Shown piece after piece: positions 28,679 to 38,549 of a DNA stretch of 64,000 nt. Each line of letters opens with the position of its first letter. Position 1 is the stretch's first letter. The notes beneath the pieces are model-generated. The model was given only the letters and a program-made list of their open reading frames with translations. It was not told the origin of the DNA and searched no databases. The DNA comes from Moraxella boevrei DSM 14165 (GTDB taxonomy: Bacteria; Pseudomonadota; Gammaproteobacteria; Pseudomonadales; Moraxellaceae). The position numbers and the translations under genes were made by a program. The DNA lies in contig NZ_KB903782.1 in the NCBI RefSeq assembly GCF_000379845.1, positions 143 through 64,142 of the forward strand. Reading direction: 5' to 3'.

Positions 28679-29188
28679 TTAAATCAACGGTTTATCACTC
28701 ACAATAATCCCATTATTATCCGCATAAATAAACTGCCCTTGCTCAATCGTCATGCCCCCAAATTGTAAAGTTACCCCCACTTCACCCACACCTTGACGGT
28801 TAGATTTTCTAGGAATACTACCCAAGGCTTGCACACCGAGCGACATTTTTGCCATTTCGTCCACATCTCGCACACAGCCGTACACCACCACGCCTGCCCA
28901 GCCCTTATCCACCGCACTTTTGGCAATCATATCGCCAAGCAATGCACACCGCATCGACGCCCCACCGTCCATCACCAACACTTTGCCGTTCCCTGCGGTG
29001 GCAAGGGTTTCTTTTACCCGGCTGTTATCCTCAAAACATTTTATGGTAACAACTTCACCGCCAAAACTGGACAAACCGCCGTAACCAAAAAAGCGTTTGC
29101 CTTCCATATTTGGGCTACACACTTGACAATTTGGGTTGTCGTCCAATAAATCGCAAGTGACAAAATTGCTCACTATTTGAGTTTTCAT
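28679..29188 (-). CDS. rraA: RNase E activity regulator RraA family protein
   Basis: A 169-residue protein of the RraA/HMG-aldolase-like fold. It has VTCDLLDDNP at the N-terminus, VKETLATAGNGKVLVMDGGASMRCALLGDMIA, YGCVRDVDEMA with the conserved Arg-Asp, and PRKSNRQGVGEVGVTLQFGG...YADNNGIIVS. It may bind RNase E and inhibit mRNA decay; some homologues are aldolases. AAGGGG precedes the ATG. It converges with the YdcF-like gene. Confidence 0.88.
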   Translation of the reverse strand: MKTQIVSNFVTCDLLDDNPNCQVCSPNMEGKRFFGYGGLSSFGGEVVTIKCFEDNSRVKETLATAGNGKVLVMDGGASMRCALLGDMIAKSAVDKGWAGVVVYGCVRDVDEMAKMSLGVQALGSIPRKSNRQGVGEVGVTLQFGGMTIEQGQFIYADNNGIIVSDKPLI

Positions 29189-29259
29189 CGTTTACCCCTT
29201 GTATGATAAAAAATGTTATAAAAAATTATTAAAATTTTTGATAAAATCCATTAAAAAAA

Positions 29260-29973
29260 TTAATCGGGAAAACGGGTCATTGCCAACATTTCAGCATTGC
29301 TAAAAATTTGATGTTGATGACTAGCCAAACATTGTTGACTATTTTTGCGGTACACATTGGCAATATGCCAATTATTGGCAGTCAACGCCATTGCCATTGC
29401 CACCCGTTCTGCTTCAATCGGACGGAGGGGTAGTTTTTTGGGAATAATCGGTTTTAACACACCAAAAGCAGTCTGAGCAAGGTTTTCCAACCGCCGATTG
29501 TCATGTTTGCCAAGCAATAATGACGGACGAAAAATCCCCAACTGCACAAAATCTAACGCTAGTACCGCCTGTTCTAACTCGCCTTTGACACGGTTGTAAA
29601 AAAAACGGCTATTTTTATCCGCACCCATGGCTGAAAGCAGAAAAAAGCGTTCTACACCTTTATCTTTACAGGTTCGGGCAAAAGCGTAATTAAAACCAAA
29701 ATCAATTTGATAAAACATTTGTTCACTACCTGCCTGTTTTTTGGTCGTTCCCAAACAGCTAAACGCATCCACAGGTTCAGAAAAATTCAAACTTTTGATA
29801 AAATTTTCTAATTGATTAAAATCTTTTAATTGATAAAAGTGCATATTCTCGCTCAAACCTTTTGGCTGACTGCGAGCGATAATGATGACATGTTGATAAA
29901 GACTGGCCAATTGAAGCAATAACGCCTGCCCAACCAACCCAGTTGCCCCAATAATCACGGCGGTACGTTGCAT
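29260..29973 (-). CDS. NAD(P)-binding oxidoreductase, atypical short-chain dehydrogenase (HTATIP2-like)
   Basis: A 237-residue Rossmann protein. The glycine-rich loop is IIGATGLVGQALL; DAFSCLGTTKKQAGS matches the FxxLGTTxxxAGS block of this group. FFLLSAMGAD is followed by the YNRVKGELEQAV catalytic YxxxK, and LGIFRPSLLLG precedes a C-terminal helix. The substrate is unknown. AGGA lies upstream of the ATG. Confidence 0.75.
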   Translation of the reverse strand: MQRTAVIIGATGLVGQALLLQLASLYQHVIIIARSQPKGLSENMHFYQLKDFNQLENFIKSLNFSEPVDAFSCLGTTKKQAGSEQMFYQIDFGFNYAFARTCKDKGVERFFLLSAMGADKNSRFFYNRVKGELEQAVLALDFVQLGIFRPSLLLGKHDNRRLENLAQTAFGVLKPIIPKKLPLRPIEAERVAMAMALTANNWHIANVYRKNSQQCLASHQHQIFSNAEMLAMTRFPD

Positions 29974-30153
29974 AATTTTCCTTTTACTGATAATATTTTG
30001 ACAAATTTTTTTTGCTTGTTACCAAAACTATTAGCATTTTATTAAAGCATAATTTTTTAAAATTTTCACCTATTTTTTATCACAATTTCGGCAAAAAATT
30101 GTTAAAAATTTTTTAGAAATTTTGGCAAAAACCACCGTTAAAAGCATAAAAAA

Positions 30154-30169
30154 CCGTTTAAAGAAACGG
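30154..30169 (-). terminator. Terminator after rsfS
   Basis: CCGTTTA...AAACGG stem; read on the minus strand it is followed by GGTTTTTTA, a U tract directly after the stem, 60 bp past the rsfS stop. Confidence 0.65.
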
Positions 30170-30227
30170 CTCTTGACAATGGCAACTGTTGATAAAGGTA
30201 ACTTTTAGCAAAAATAAAACACAAATT

Positions 30228-30611
30228 TTAGAGATTGGCATTCTCACGTTCTGCACCCCACAGTCCTTCAAGATTATAGAACTCACGAGCCTGTGGCATC
30301 ATAACGTGTACTACAACCGCTCCTAAGTCGATCAACACCCAATCAGACGTCCCTTGTCCTTCTGTGCCAATCGGTGCGAAACCTGCTTGTTTGGCTTCAA
30401 ATGCCACGTTGTCCACCACCGCTTTTAGATGACGGTTTGACGTACCTTCGGCAATCACGATACGCTCCATAACATCGGTCAATTCTGCTACATCAAGCAC
30501 AGTAATATTTTTGGCTTTTAAGTCTTCTAAAGCACTATTAACCACTGCTAAACATTGTGCTAATTGATCATCGGTAAATACAGGACGTTGTGGGGATAAT
30601 GTTAAACTCAT
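30228..30611 (-). CDS. rsfS: Ribosome silencing factor RsfS
   Basis: A 127-residue protein of the Iojap/RsfS family that binds uL14 on the 50S subunit and blocks subunit joining in starvation. Typical blocks are LEDLKAKNITVLDVAELTDVMERIVIAEGTSNRHLKAVVD and the C-terminal GQGTSDWVLIDLGAVVVHVM, then REFYNLEGLWG. AGGAAC lies upstream. In many genomes it follows nadD, but here it stands alone downstream of a NYN-domain gene. Confidence 0.95.
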   Translation of the reverse strand: MSLTLSPQRPVFTDDQLAQCLAVVNSALEDLKAKNITVLDVAELTDVMERIVIAEGTSNRHLKAVVDNVAFEAKQAGFAPIGTEGQGTSDWVLIDLGAVVVHVMMPQAREFYNLEGLWGAERENANL

Positions 30612-30666
30612 GTTTGTTCCTATTTTTGAAAATCTAATACGTATTTTTAGAAAGTATTAAAAAAAA

Positions 30667-31452
30667 TTAGTCTTGATTGGTATCAGATGGCACCTCTGCC
30701 AAATTACGGTTTCGCACAAAAACGACTTTGTGATTTTTATCATTGGGAAAACGTTCTTGTAACTCAAAATACCGGGGATACGCTCGCAAAAAGTCGCTAA
30801 ATTTATCAAAATTAAACAGACGTGCGTCAAAATCAGGCTCAACTTTGAGAATATAATTTTTGACAGGGGCAATATTTGCCCAGCCTTGGTCGTTTGCCAT
30901 ATTTGCAATCGCCACTCGCACGAGCGTAATCGCCACGTCCACAGGTTTCATTTGGTTGCGGTCAATGGAAAATAACATATCCGCCGAGTCGTAAAAGTCC
31001 ACGGTTGGGCGTTTTTCATCGTCAAAAAACTCTAAATAAGTAAAACGGTCGCAGGCTTGGACAAATGGTTTTGGCGTGTTGCTACGTCCAAAGCCATAAA
31101 CCAATAACCCTTGCTCACGAATACGTTGTGCCAAACGAGTAAAATCACTGTCGGATGACACCAAACAAAAACCTTCAAACCGCTCAGTGTATAACAAATC
31201 CATCGCGTCAATAATCAGGCTAGCATCCGTGGCGTTTTTACCCGTGGTGTAGCTAAACTGCTGAATGGGCTGAATGGAATGTGATAGTAGCACGTTTTTC
31301 CAACTGTTGAGCTGTGGGCGAGTCCAATCACCATAGGCACGGCGAACGCTTGCCTTGCCAAGTGTGGCAATTTCGGACAACAGTTTATCAAGGTGGTTAA
31401 CTGATGCATTATCCGCATCAATTAGCACGGCAAGTCGGATTTCTTGTGGCAT
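30667..31452 (-). CDS. NYN-domain (LabA/DUF88-type) ribonuclease-like protein with OST-HTH tail
   Basis: A 261-residue protein. The N-terminal PIN-like NYN domain shows LAVLIDADNAS, KNATDASLIIDAMDLLY and FCLVSSDSDFTRLAQRIREQG, with the acidic metal-binding residues Asp-Asp...Asp...Asp-Ser-Asp. The C-terminal part (WANIAPVKNYILKVEPDFDARLFNFDKFSDFLRAY) is a LOTUS/OST-HTH-like module. It is probably RNA-binding and possibly an endoribonuclease. ATG at 31452 has no good ribosome site; a TTG at 31461 has AGG seven bases upstream and is a real alternative. Confidence 0.8.
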   Translation of the reverse strand: MPQEIRLAVLIDADNASVNHLDKLLSEIATLGKASVRRAYGDWTRPQLNSWKNVLLSHSIQPIQQFSYTTGKNATDASLIIDAMDLLYTERFEGFCLVSSDSDFTRLAQRIREQGLLVYGFGRSNTPKPFVQACDRFTYLEFFDDEKRPTVDFYDSADMLFSIDRNQMKPVDVAITLVRVAIANMANDQGWANIAPVKNYILKVEPDFDARLFNFDKFSDFLRAYPRYFELQERFPNDKNHKVVFVRNRNLAEVPSDTNQD

Positions 31453-31626
31453 GGCAAACAATATAAAGCCTAAAAATTAGGCATAGTTTAACACAAATTC
31501 ATCATTTTCAGAAGTTTTTTCAATCATTATCAATACACTAATCAACACAATAAAAAATCCCCAAACCAGTGAGTCGTTTTGTGGTTTAGGGATTTTTGGC
31601 AAACTTCACCAAAAGTTAACTACAAA

Positions 31627-33024
31627 TTAAATGTCATCACTCATCGCTTGCACGGCAGTTAGAGCAATGGTATAAATAATGTCATCAACCAAACAACCAC
31701 GAGACAAATCATTAACAGGTTTATTTAAGCCTTGGAGCATAGGACCGACCGATAGGACGTTAGCGTTACGCTGAACCGCCTTATACAGGGCATTACCCAC
31801 CGACAAGCTTGGAAATATAAACACGTTGGCTTGACCAGCCACAGGTGAATTTGGGGCTTTTGATTTGGCTACGCTTGCCACCACCGCTGCATCATATTGT
31901 AGTGGCCCATCAACTGCCAATTCTGGGGCTTTTTCATGCACTAATTTGGTCGCTTCCACCACTAAATCTACATCAGGACCCGCACCTGAGTCAATCGTTG
32001 AGTAGCTAATCATGGCAACTTTTGGCTCAATGCCAAACGCTTTGGCAGATTGGGCTGATTGGATAGCGATTTCGGCGAGTTGTTCAGCAGTTGGGTTCGG
32101 ATTGACCGCACAGTCGCCATACACAACCACTTGCTCAGGGAGTAACATAAAGAAAATTGATGAGACTAGGCTGTATTGTGGTGCAGTTTTAATCAGCTGA
32201 AACGCAGGGCGAATGGTGTTGGCAGTCGTATGCACCGCACCCGACACCAAGCCGTCCACATCCCCCATGTATAACATCATCGTGCCAAGTACGACCGTGT
32301 CTTTTAGCTCTTCACGGGCTTTAGCTTCGTCAATTTTGCCTTTACGGCGTTCAACCATTGGGGCAACATATTGTTCGATAATGGTAGCTGGGTCGATGAT
32401 TTCTAAGTCGGCAGGAATGATTAACCCCTTAGCATCTGCTACTGCTTGTACTTCATCTTTGGTGGCTAATAGCACACAGTGGGCAATACCACGGGTTTGG
32501 CAGTTAATCGCTGCTTCTACCGTGCGTGGCTCAGCACCTTCAGGTAGGACAATGCGTTTTTTGGCTGATTGGGCTTTTTTAACCAAGGCATTTCGAAACG
32601 CTGAGGGTGACAGACGGCTTGGACGACCGCTTGACTTGATTAGGCTTGCGACCTCATCATTTGAGGTAACTTGACCAATGACACGCTCGCCATGGACTTG
32701 TTTGGCGATGGCAAATAATGCCTCATCATTGTCAGAACCAACCAAAATCACATCAGCATCGAGAGCATTGGCGATTTGCTCGTTTACAGAGCTTGCATAA
32801 CCGTGTGTTAAAGCCACACCTTTGACAACTTTCACATCGTCAGAGTTCTGGGCTTTTTCGTAAATCACTTCTAATAAATCATCAAATTTACCATTTGCCA
32901 AAGCGGTTTCAAATGCGTTTTGACCAATCACGTCAAATGGTGAAAAAGCAGTTTTGCCTGTTTTAGCAATCGCACCATCAAGGTCGGCATTGTGACTTAC
33001 AGGAACTAATAAAATTGTGGTCAT
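31627..33024 (-). CDS. pta: Phosphate acetyltransferase, short form lacking the central regulatory region
   Basis: A 465-residue enzyme converting acetyl-CoA and phosphate to acetyl phosphate. The C-terminal ~325 residues are a full PTA domain ([85 protein letters not shown]). The N-terminal ~130 residues are only a vestige of the P-loop/DRTGG part that makes the E. coli-type enzyme about 714 residues long. [12 protein letters not shown] is kept, but the P-loop and DRTGG module are absent. ATG at 33024 with AGGT upstream is chosen. Downstream of ackA, 67 bp apart, in one operon. Confidence 0.92.
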   Translation of the reverse strand: MTTILLVPVSHNADLDGAIAKTGKTAFSPFDVIGQNAFETALANGKFDDLLEVIYEKAQNSDDVKVVKGVALTHGYASSVNEQIANALDADVILVGSDNDEALFAIAKQVHGERVIGQVTSNDEVASLIKSSGRPSRLSPSAFRNALVKKAQSAKKRIVLPEGAEPRTVEAAINCQTRGIAHCVLLATKDEVQAVADAKGLIIPADLEIIDPATIIEQYVAPMVERRKGKIDEAKAREELKDTVVLGTMMLYMGDVDGLVSGAVHTTANTIRPAFQLIKTAPQYSLVSSIFFMLLPEQVVVYGDCAVNPNPTAEQLAEIAIQSAQSAKAFGIEPKVAMISYSTIDSGAGPDVDLVVEATKLVHEKAPELAVDGPLQYDAAVVASVAKSKAPNSPVAGQANVFIFPSLSVGNALYKAVQRNANVLSVGPMLQGLNKPVNDLSRGCLVDDIIYTIALTAVQAMSDDI

Positions 33025-33050
33025 AATATTACCTTTTAAATTCTTGACAA

Positions 33051-33067
33051 GGTGAGTAAAACCCACC
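33051..33067 (-). repeat. Short hairpin in the ackA-pta gap
   Basis: GGTGAGT/ACCCACC arms with one mismatch around an AAA loop. It resembles the common GGGTGGGTTTTACCCACC-type intergenic stem-loop of proteobacteria. It lies between ackA and pta and could affect mRNA processing; this role is inference. Confidence 0.4.
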
Positions 33068-33091
33068 CTATAATTTATAAATTTTTAAAAA

Positions 33092-34270
33092 TCACAAACC
33101 CAAAATTGCCTTGGTTTCGGTGGCGATTTGGTGTTCTTCATCGGTTGGGATTACCCATAATTCAATGCTAGAATCGGCGGTGTGGAATGAGCCTTCTGCA
33201 CCACGGAATAATGCTTGGTTTTTATCAGCATCAAATTTTGCCCCTAAATGTTTTAATTTTTCAACGATTTTGGCACGCATATCTGCCCCATTCTCACCCA
33301 CACCACCTGTGAATGCCACGCCTGTGACCTCTGGCAAGGCAGCAGTATACGCTAGAATGTATTTGGCGACACGGTAAGCGAACATATCAAGGGCTAAGAT
33401 AGCGTCCTCGTTGCCGTCTTTTTCAGCATCTTCAAGCAAACGCATATCGTTTGAAATGCCTGATACACCAAGTAGACCACTCTTTTTGTTTAGCATAGTA
33501 TCCACATCAGTGACTGACATACCTGCAATGCGGTTAAGTAGAGCATGCAGACTTGGGTCCACATCGCCACTGCGAGTACCCATCATAAGACCCTCTAACG
33601 GCGTTACGCCCATTGACGTATCAAGGCTTTTGCCGTCATACACTGCACTGGCTGAACAGCCATTGCCAAGGTGAGCAACAATCCAACCGTGTTTACCATC
33701 TTTTTGTGTTAATTCACTCGCACGGTTTGACACATAGGCGTGCGACGAACCGTGGAAACCATAACGGCGAATGTGATGCTCGGTGTATAGCTCTTTTGGC
33801 ACAGCATAGCGGTAAGCATGGGCAGGCATGGTTTGGTGAAAAGCGGTGTCAAAAATCGCGACCTGGGCAAGTTCTGGATAGATACTGCTAATCGCTTTAA
33901 TCCCTTCCACATTGGCAGGGTTATGTAGTGGTGCTAAATAGGACAGCTCTTCAATGGTCGCAAGCACTTCAGGCGTAATGATTGTTGCGGTTTTAAACTG
34001 CTCACCACCATGCACAACACGATGACCGACCGCCACGGGTTTGTAGTCTTTGATAAGCTCGCCCAAAATGATTTTTAGCGCTTCAGCGTGAGCACCACCA
34101 CCGATTTGGATTTCGGTTTTGTTGCCATCAATATCTTTGTGCTTGATACGTGCATCAGCGTTGCCCAACGCCTCTGCCAAGCCCTCAATACGGTTTTCAG
34201 CGTTTTCAGAGATTAAGGCGTATTTTAATGATGATGAACCGCAGTTCAAAACTAAGATAGGATTTTGCAT
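33092..34270 (-). CDS. ackA: Acetate kinase
   Basis: A 392-residue cytoplasmic kinase of the ASKHA fold, interconverting acetyl phosphate + ADP and acetate + ATP. Motifs: VLNCGSSSLKYALI at the N-terminus, VGHRVVHGGE, FDTAFHQTMP, RRYGFHGSSHAYV, HLGNGCSASA, GTRSGDVDPS and FTGGVGENG. AAGGA is upstream of the ATG. It precedes pta; together they form the acetate switch pathway. Confidence 0.97.
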   Translation of the reverse strand: MQNPILVLNCGSSSLKYALISENAENRIEGLAEALGNADARIKHKDIDGNKTEIQIGGGAHAEALKIILGELIKDYKPVAVGHRVVHGGEQFKTATIITPEVLATIEELSYLAPLHNPANVEGIKAISSIYPELAQVAIFDTAFHQTMPAHAYRYAVPKELYTEHHIRRYGFHGSSHAYVSNRASELTQKDGKHGWIVAHLGNGCSASAVYDGKSLDTSMGVTPLEGLMMGTRSGDVDPSLHALLNRIAGMSVTDVDTMLNKKSGLLGVSGISNDMRLLEDAEKDGNEDAILALDMFAYRVAKYILAYTAALPEVTGVAFTGGVGENGADMRAKIVEKLKHLGAKFDADKNQALFRGAEGSFHTADSSIELWVIPTDEEHQIATETKAILGL

Positions 34271-34551
34271 TGGCTTTCCTTCTAATTTTAGTGAAAAAAG
34301 GGTTAAAAAAACACCGATTATAGCATATTTTTATTAAATATGGGGTGTTTAGACATTCATTTTGCTAAAAAATTTAAGCAGTCAACCTGACATGAAAAAT
34401 ACCAAGCATTTTGCTTAACATTTAGGTTAAGTTGGATACATTTTTATGAAAAAAATGTTAAAAAACAAAAATATTTTGGTGTTAAAATAGCCAAAATTTT
34501 AGCGTATCTTTAACCATTCATTTTTTACAAAATAAATCTGAGCCATAAAAT

Positions 34552-35901
34552 ATGAACAAGCCAACACAGGAAAACCAAAACTTACCGCCCTCCTATCAAC
34601 AACCAAGTAAATTTTTATTATTTTTACCGTGGGTGTTATTGTTGTTACTCATGTTAGCAGGATTTTATTTATTAATCCATGGTAAAATGTCTTTTAACAA
34701 TAACACGCCTGCCGTAACCAATACGACAAATTGGCAACCACCGAAAGCCGAACCTGTGCCAAGCCAAACGGTCAATAATGATAAAAACGCCCCTGTTGCT
34801 AGCTATCACAATGCAGTGGCGACCGCTTCACAGTCAGTAGTGAATATTTATACCACACAAAAAGTGGATAATCCGTACATGAACGACCCTGTATTACGAC
34901 GGTTTTACGAGTTTCACGGCATGCCCCAAGACTCAGAAAGCACCAATCTTGGCTCAGGAGTGATTGTTTCACCAGACGGCTATATCGTCACCAACGCCCA
35001 TGTGATTGCCAAAGCGGACAATATCGTGGTAATGCTAAGTGATGGACGTAAAGCCAGTGCGACTTTGGTGGGAAGCGACCCAGAGAGTGATTTAGCCGTC
35101 ATTAAAGTCAGTTTAACAGGGCTAAAACCGCTTGGTTTTAAAGAAAAAGCCACTGAAGTCGGTGATGTGGTGTTGGCGATTGGGAATCCTTTTGGCGTGG
35201 GGCAAACCGTCACCCAAGGGATTATCTCAGCAACAGGTCGCACAGGGCTTGGCATCAATACGGTAGAAGATTTTATCCAAACCGATGCGGCGATTAATCC
35301 TGGTAATTCTGGCGGTGCGTTGGTAGATGCGTATGGGCAGTTGGTTGGGATTAACACGGCGATTTTTTCTCGTTCGGGCGGTTCTATGGGGATTGGTTTT
35401 GCCATTCCGACCGAAATCGTGTCGCACGTCATGAATAGCCTTATCAAAGATGGCAAAGTCCGCCGTGGCTGGCTTGGTATTGAATTACAAGGGCGTGAAA
35501 AAAACCCAACCAACCTTGACGATACGTCAGGTGTTATGGTGATGAGCGTGGTGCCTGACAGTCCTGCTGGCAAAGCAGGGTTGCAACGTGGTGATATTAT
35601 TTTGGCAATGGATAAAAAAGCCGTCAGCGATGCCAATGCGTTAATCCAAATGGTAGCGAGAAAATCACCCGCTAGCCAAGTCACGATGACGGTCAAACGT
35701 GGCAATGAGCAACAAGATATCGTGGTAACGCTTGGCGAACGAGAAGCCCAAAATAATGTGCAACAATTCCAACAACAACAAAATCAAAATTCGCAAAATC
35801 AACAACAACGCCAATCGGTTGATCCATTTGCCGAACAAGACGCCAAAGAACATGAAATCCCAGCTGAACTGTTAGAATTATTTAGAAATGGAAGACAATA
35901 A
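34552..35901 (+). CDS. Membrane-anchored HtrA-type serine protease (DegS/AlgW-like)
   Basis: A 449-residue protein. One N-terminal TM segment (FLLFLPWVLLLLLMLAGFYLLI) places the protease in the periplasm. The trypsin-like triad is His150 (TNAHVI), Asp180 (ESDLAVIKV) and Ser253 (NPGNSGGAL). A single PDZ domain follows (RRGWLGIELQ...VVPDSPAGKAGLQRGDIILAMD), so the architecture is DegS/AlgW-like rather than two-PDZ DegP. It ends in a Gln/Asn-rich tail of about 55 residues, which DegS lacks. A regulatory role in an envelope stress pathway is inferred; no rse genes are nearby. GAG lies about 9 bp before the start. The 281-bp region upstream holds no gene. Confidence 0.85.
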   Translation: MNKPTQENQNLPPSYQQPSKFLLFLPWVLLLLLMLAGFYLLIHGKMSFNNNTPAVTNTTNWQPPKAEPVPSQTVNNDKNAPVASYHNAVATASQSVVNIYTTQKVDNPYMNDPVLRRFYEFHGMPQDSESTNLGSGVIVSPDGYIVTNAHVIAKADNIVVMLSDGRKASATLVGSDPESDLAVIKVSLTGLKPLGFKEKATEVGDVVLAIGNPFGVGQTVTQGIISATGRTGLGINTVEDFIQTDAAINPGNSGGALVDAYGQLVGINTAIFSRSGGSMGIGFAIPTEIVSHVMNSLIKDGKVRRGWLGIELQGREKNPTNLDDTSGVMVMSVVPDSPAGKAGLQRGDIILAMDKKAVSDANALIQMVARKSPASQVTMTVKRGNEQQDIVVTLGEREAQNNVQQFQQQQNQNSQNQQQRQSVDPFAEQDAKEHEIPAELLELFRNGRQ

Positions 35902-35941
35902 TTGGTTAAATAAATTTAACCCCACCATGATTTAAACAAAG

Positions 35942-35971
35942 AAAAAGGCATATCCGAAAATATGCCTTTTT
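35942..35971. terminator. Bidirectional terminator between the DegS-like gene and ppsA
   Basis: AAAAAGGCATA at 35942-35952 pairs perfectly with TATGCCTTTTT at 35961-35971, with A and T runs on either side for both convergent genes. Confidence 0.85.
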
Positions 35972-35991
35972 TGTTGATTATGATTAAACAG

Positions 35992-38355
35992 TTATTTGTC
36001 CTTTGATAAAAAGAACCAAGTGTCTAGCACGCTATCAGGGTTTAATGATACCGAGCTGATGCCTTGTTCCATAAGCCAATGGGCTAAATCTGGGTGGTCA
36101 GACGGACCTTGTCCACAAATACCGATGTATTTACCTGCTTTGTTGCAAGCATCAATCGCCATTTTTAACACTTTTTTCACGGCTGGGTCTCGTTCATCAA
36201 ACAAATGCGACACGATACCGCTATCACGGTCAAGACCAAGCGTTAATTGCGTCAAATCATTTGAACCGATTGAAAAACCATCAAAGTATTCCAAAAACTC
36301 ATCGGCAAGCAACGCATTGGTTGGCAATTCGCACATCATGATGATACGTAAGCCATTTTCACCACGTTTTAAGCCATTTTCTGCTAATAGCTCAATCACA
36401 CGTTTGGCTTCACCTGTGGTACGCACGAATGGTATCATGATTTCCACATTGGTCAAGCCCATGTCATCACGCACACGTTTTAAAGCACGGCATTCCAGTT
36501 CAAAACAATCACGGAAATTATCCGATACATAACGGCTCGCCCCACGGAAACCAAGCATTGGATTTTCTTCAGAAGGTTCGTATAATTTACCGCCGATAAG
36601 GTTGGCATATTCGTTCGATTTAAAGTCAGACATCCTTACGATGACGGGTTTATCTTTGAACGCAACAGCTAAGGTTGAAATACCTTCAACCAATTTGTCC
36701 ACATAAAAATCAACAGGACTTGCATAACCTGCAATGCGGTCTTGAATGGCTTGGACGATTTCTCGTGGTAGCGTGTTCATGTTAAGCAAGGCTTTTGGAT
36801 GCACGCCAATCATACGGTTAATAATAAATTCCAAACGTGCCAACCCAACCCCTTTATTTGGAATTTGGGCAAACCCAAAGGCACGGTCAGGATTGCCGAC
36901 ATTCATCATCACTTTAAACGCAAGCTCTGGCATACTGTCAATAGAATTATTTTGGATTTCAAAGTCCAGTTTACCTTCATAAATAAAGCCTGTATCCCCT
37001 TCGGCACACGATACGGTAACAGATTGACCGTCTGTTAACAATTCAGTGGCATTGCCACAACCGACAATCGCAGGCACGCCCAATTCACGAGCGATAATCG
37101 CCGCATGGCAAGTACGTCCGCCACGGTTGGTAATAATCGCTGACGCACGTTTCATCACAGGTTCCCAATCTGGATCAGTCATATCAGAGACGAGTACATC
37201 GCCGTCTTGGACTTTGTCCATTTCGCTGATTGCATTGACGATACGCACCGTACCTGCCCCGATACGTTGACCGATTGAACGTCCTTCACAAATCACGTCG
37301 CCTTTTTCTTTTAACAAATAGCGTTCCATGACATTGCTACCTTCACGGCTTTTGACCGTTTCTGGACGAGCTTGGACGATAAATAATTTTCCGCTATCGC
37401 CATCTTTTGCCCACTCAATATCCATGGCATGACCATAATGTTTTTCAATAATCAACGCTTGTTTGGCAAGTTCGGTCAGCTCGTCATTGCTTAAAGCAAA
37501 TTGTTGGCGTTCTTCTTTGTCAACAGGCACGACTTTTACCGATTTTCCTGCTGAAAAACTGTCAGCATACACCATTTTTTGTTGTTTTGAGCCAAGATTT
37601 CGGCGGATAATCGCGGGTTTATTATTATTTAACAAGGTTTTTGAAAGATAGTATTCATCAGGGTTTACCGCCCCTTGTACCACCATTTCACCCAAACCAT
37701 AACTTGCAGTGATAAACACCACATCATCAAAACCACTTTCGGTATCAATGGTAAACATCACGCCTGACGTGCCAGTCTCTGAACGCACCATACGCTGAAC
37801 ACCTGCTGACAACGCCACGCCTGCGTGTTCAAAACCTTTATGTACACGATAGGCAATCGCACGGTCGTTGTAAAGCGATGCAAACACTTCTTTAATTGCC
37901 ACCAAAATATTGTCAATACCACGAATATTTAAAAACGTTTCCTGCTGACCTGCAAATGACGCATCAGGCAAATCTTCTGCGGTTGCTGATGAACGCACCG
38001 CCACCGCAATGTCTTGTCCTTCGCTCAATGTGGCAAAGGCATCACGAATTTCTTGTTCCAAATCTTTTGGCAACTGTTGGGCAATAATCATGTCACGGAT
38101 TTTTTTACCCGTTTCGGCAAGGGCATGAACGTCATCGACATTTAAGCCTTTTAACGCGTCATTGATTTTGTCATTTAAACCTGTGTCATGCAAAAACTTG
38201 TTAAAGGCATCTGATGTAGTGGCAAAACCTGTCGGTACGCTCACACCAAGGTCAGTCAAATGGCTAATCATCTCGCCCAATGACGCATTTTTGCCACCGA
38301 CTTTGTTAATATCGTTTTTACCAAGTTTTTCAAACGGGATTACTTGTGGGTTCAT
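35992..38355 (-). CDS. ppsA: Phosphoenolpyruvate synthase (pyruvate, water dikinase)
   Basis: A 787-residue gluconeogenic enzyme making PEP, AMP and phosphate from pyruvate, ATP and water. Domains in order: ATP-binding ([39 protein letters not shown]), phospho-histidine swivel ([23 protein letters not shown] with the catalytic His), and PEP-utilising barrel ([39 protein letters not shown] with the catalytic Cys). ATG at 38355 ([12 protein letters not shown]) with GGAG upstream is chosen. Divergent from its regulator ppsR. Confidence 0.97.
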   Translation of the reverse strand: MNPQVIPFEKLGKNDINKVGGKNASLGEMISHLTDLGVSVPTGFATTSDAFNKFLHDTGLNDKINDALKGLNVDDVHALAETGKKIRDMIIAQQLPKDLEQEIRDAFATLSEGQDIAVAVRSSATAEDLPDASFAGQQETFLNIRGIDNILVAIKEVFASLYNDRAIAYRVHKGFEHAGVALSAGVQRMVRSETGTSGVMFTIDTESGFDDVVFITASYGLGEMVVQGAVNPDEYYLSKTLLNNNKPAIIRRNLGSKQQKMVYADSFSAGKSVKVVPVDKEERQQFALSNDELTELAKQALIIEKHYGHAMDIEWAKDGDSGKLFIVQARPETVKSREGSNVMERYLLKEKGDVICEGRSIGQRIGAGTVRIVNAISEMDKVQDGDVLVSDMTDPDWEPVMKRASAIITNRGGRTCHAAIIARELGVPAIVGCGNATELLTDGQSVTVSCAEGDTGFIYEGKLDFEIQNNSIDSMPELAFKVMMNVGNPDRAFGFAQIPNKGVGLARLEFIINRMIGVHPKALLNMNTLPREIVQAIQDRIAGYASPVDFYVDKLVEGISTLAVAFKDKPVIVRMSDFKSNEYANLIGGKLYEPSEENPMLGFRGASRYVSDNFRDCFELECRALKRVRDDMGLTNVEIMIPFVRTTGEAKRVIELLAENGLKRGENGLRIIMMCELPTNALLADEFLEYFDGFSIGSNDLTQLTLGLDRDSGIVSHLFDERDPAVKKVLKMAIDACNKAGKYIGICGQGPSDHPDLAHWLMEQGISSVSLNPDSVLDTWFFLSKDK

Positions 38356-38549
38356 AACAACTCCGTGCTGTTTGATGAAATAAATTTTTAAAATAGGGGT
38401 ATTTTGCAAAATTATGCCATATATTTTACACTAAAAAAGTCCTTTTCACAAAAAAAATTTGTTAAGTTTGCGATTATTTTTGCAAATTTGTCCAATTTTA
38501 CCGCTAAATTAGGTATAATAAAAAGGCACACTTTTAGCAAGGATATCTT

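Noticed and set aside
31500-31626. Possible regulatory region after the pta stop
   Set aside because: Only a weak ATTTTTGGCAAA word and AT-rich sequence; no convincing hairpin with a U tract on the minus strand.
34980-35705. Long minus-strand open frame (241 codons) opposite the DegS-like gene
   Set aside because: It lies wholly inside a protease gene with clear catalytic motifs, has no ribosome site and shows no recognisable domain; it is a shadow of codon bias.
35996-36532. Plus-strand frame of 178 codons opposite ppsA
   Set aside because: Antisense to the strongly conserved PEP synthase C-terminus and rich in Ser/Thr/Lys/Asn as typical of shadow frames.
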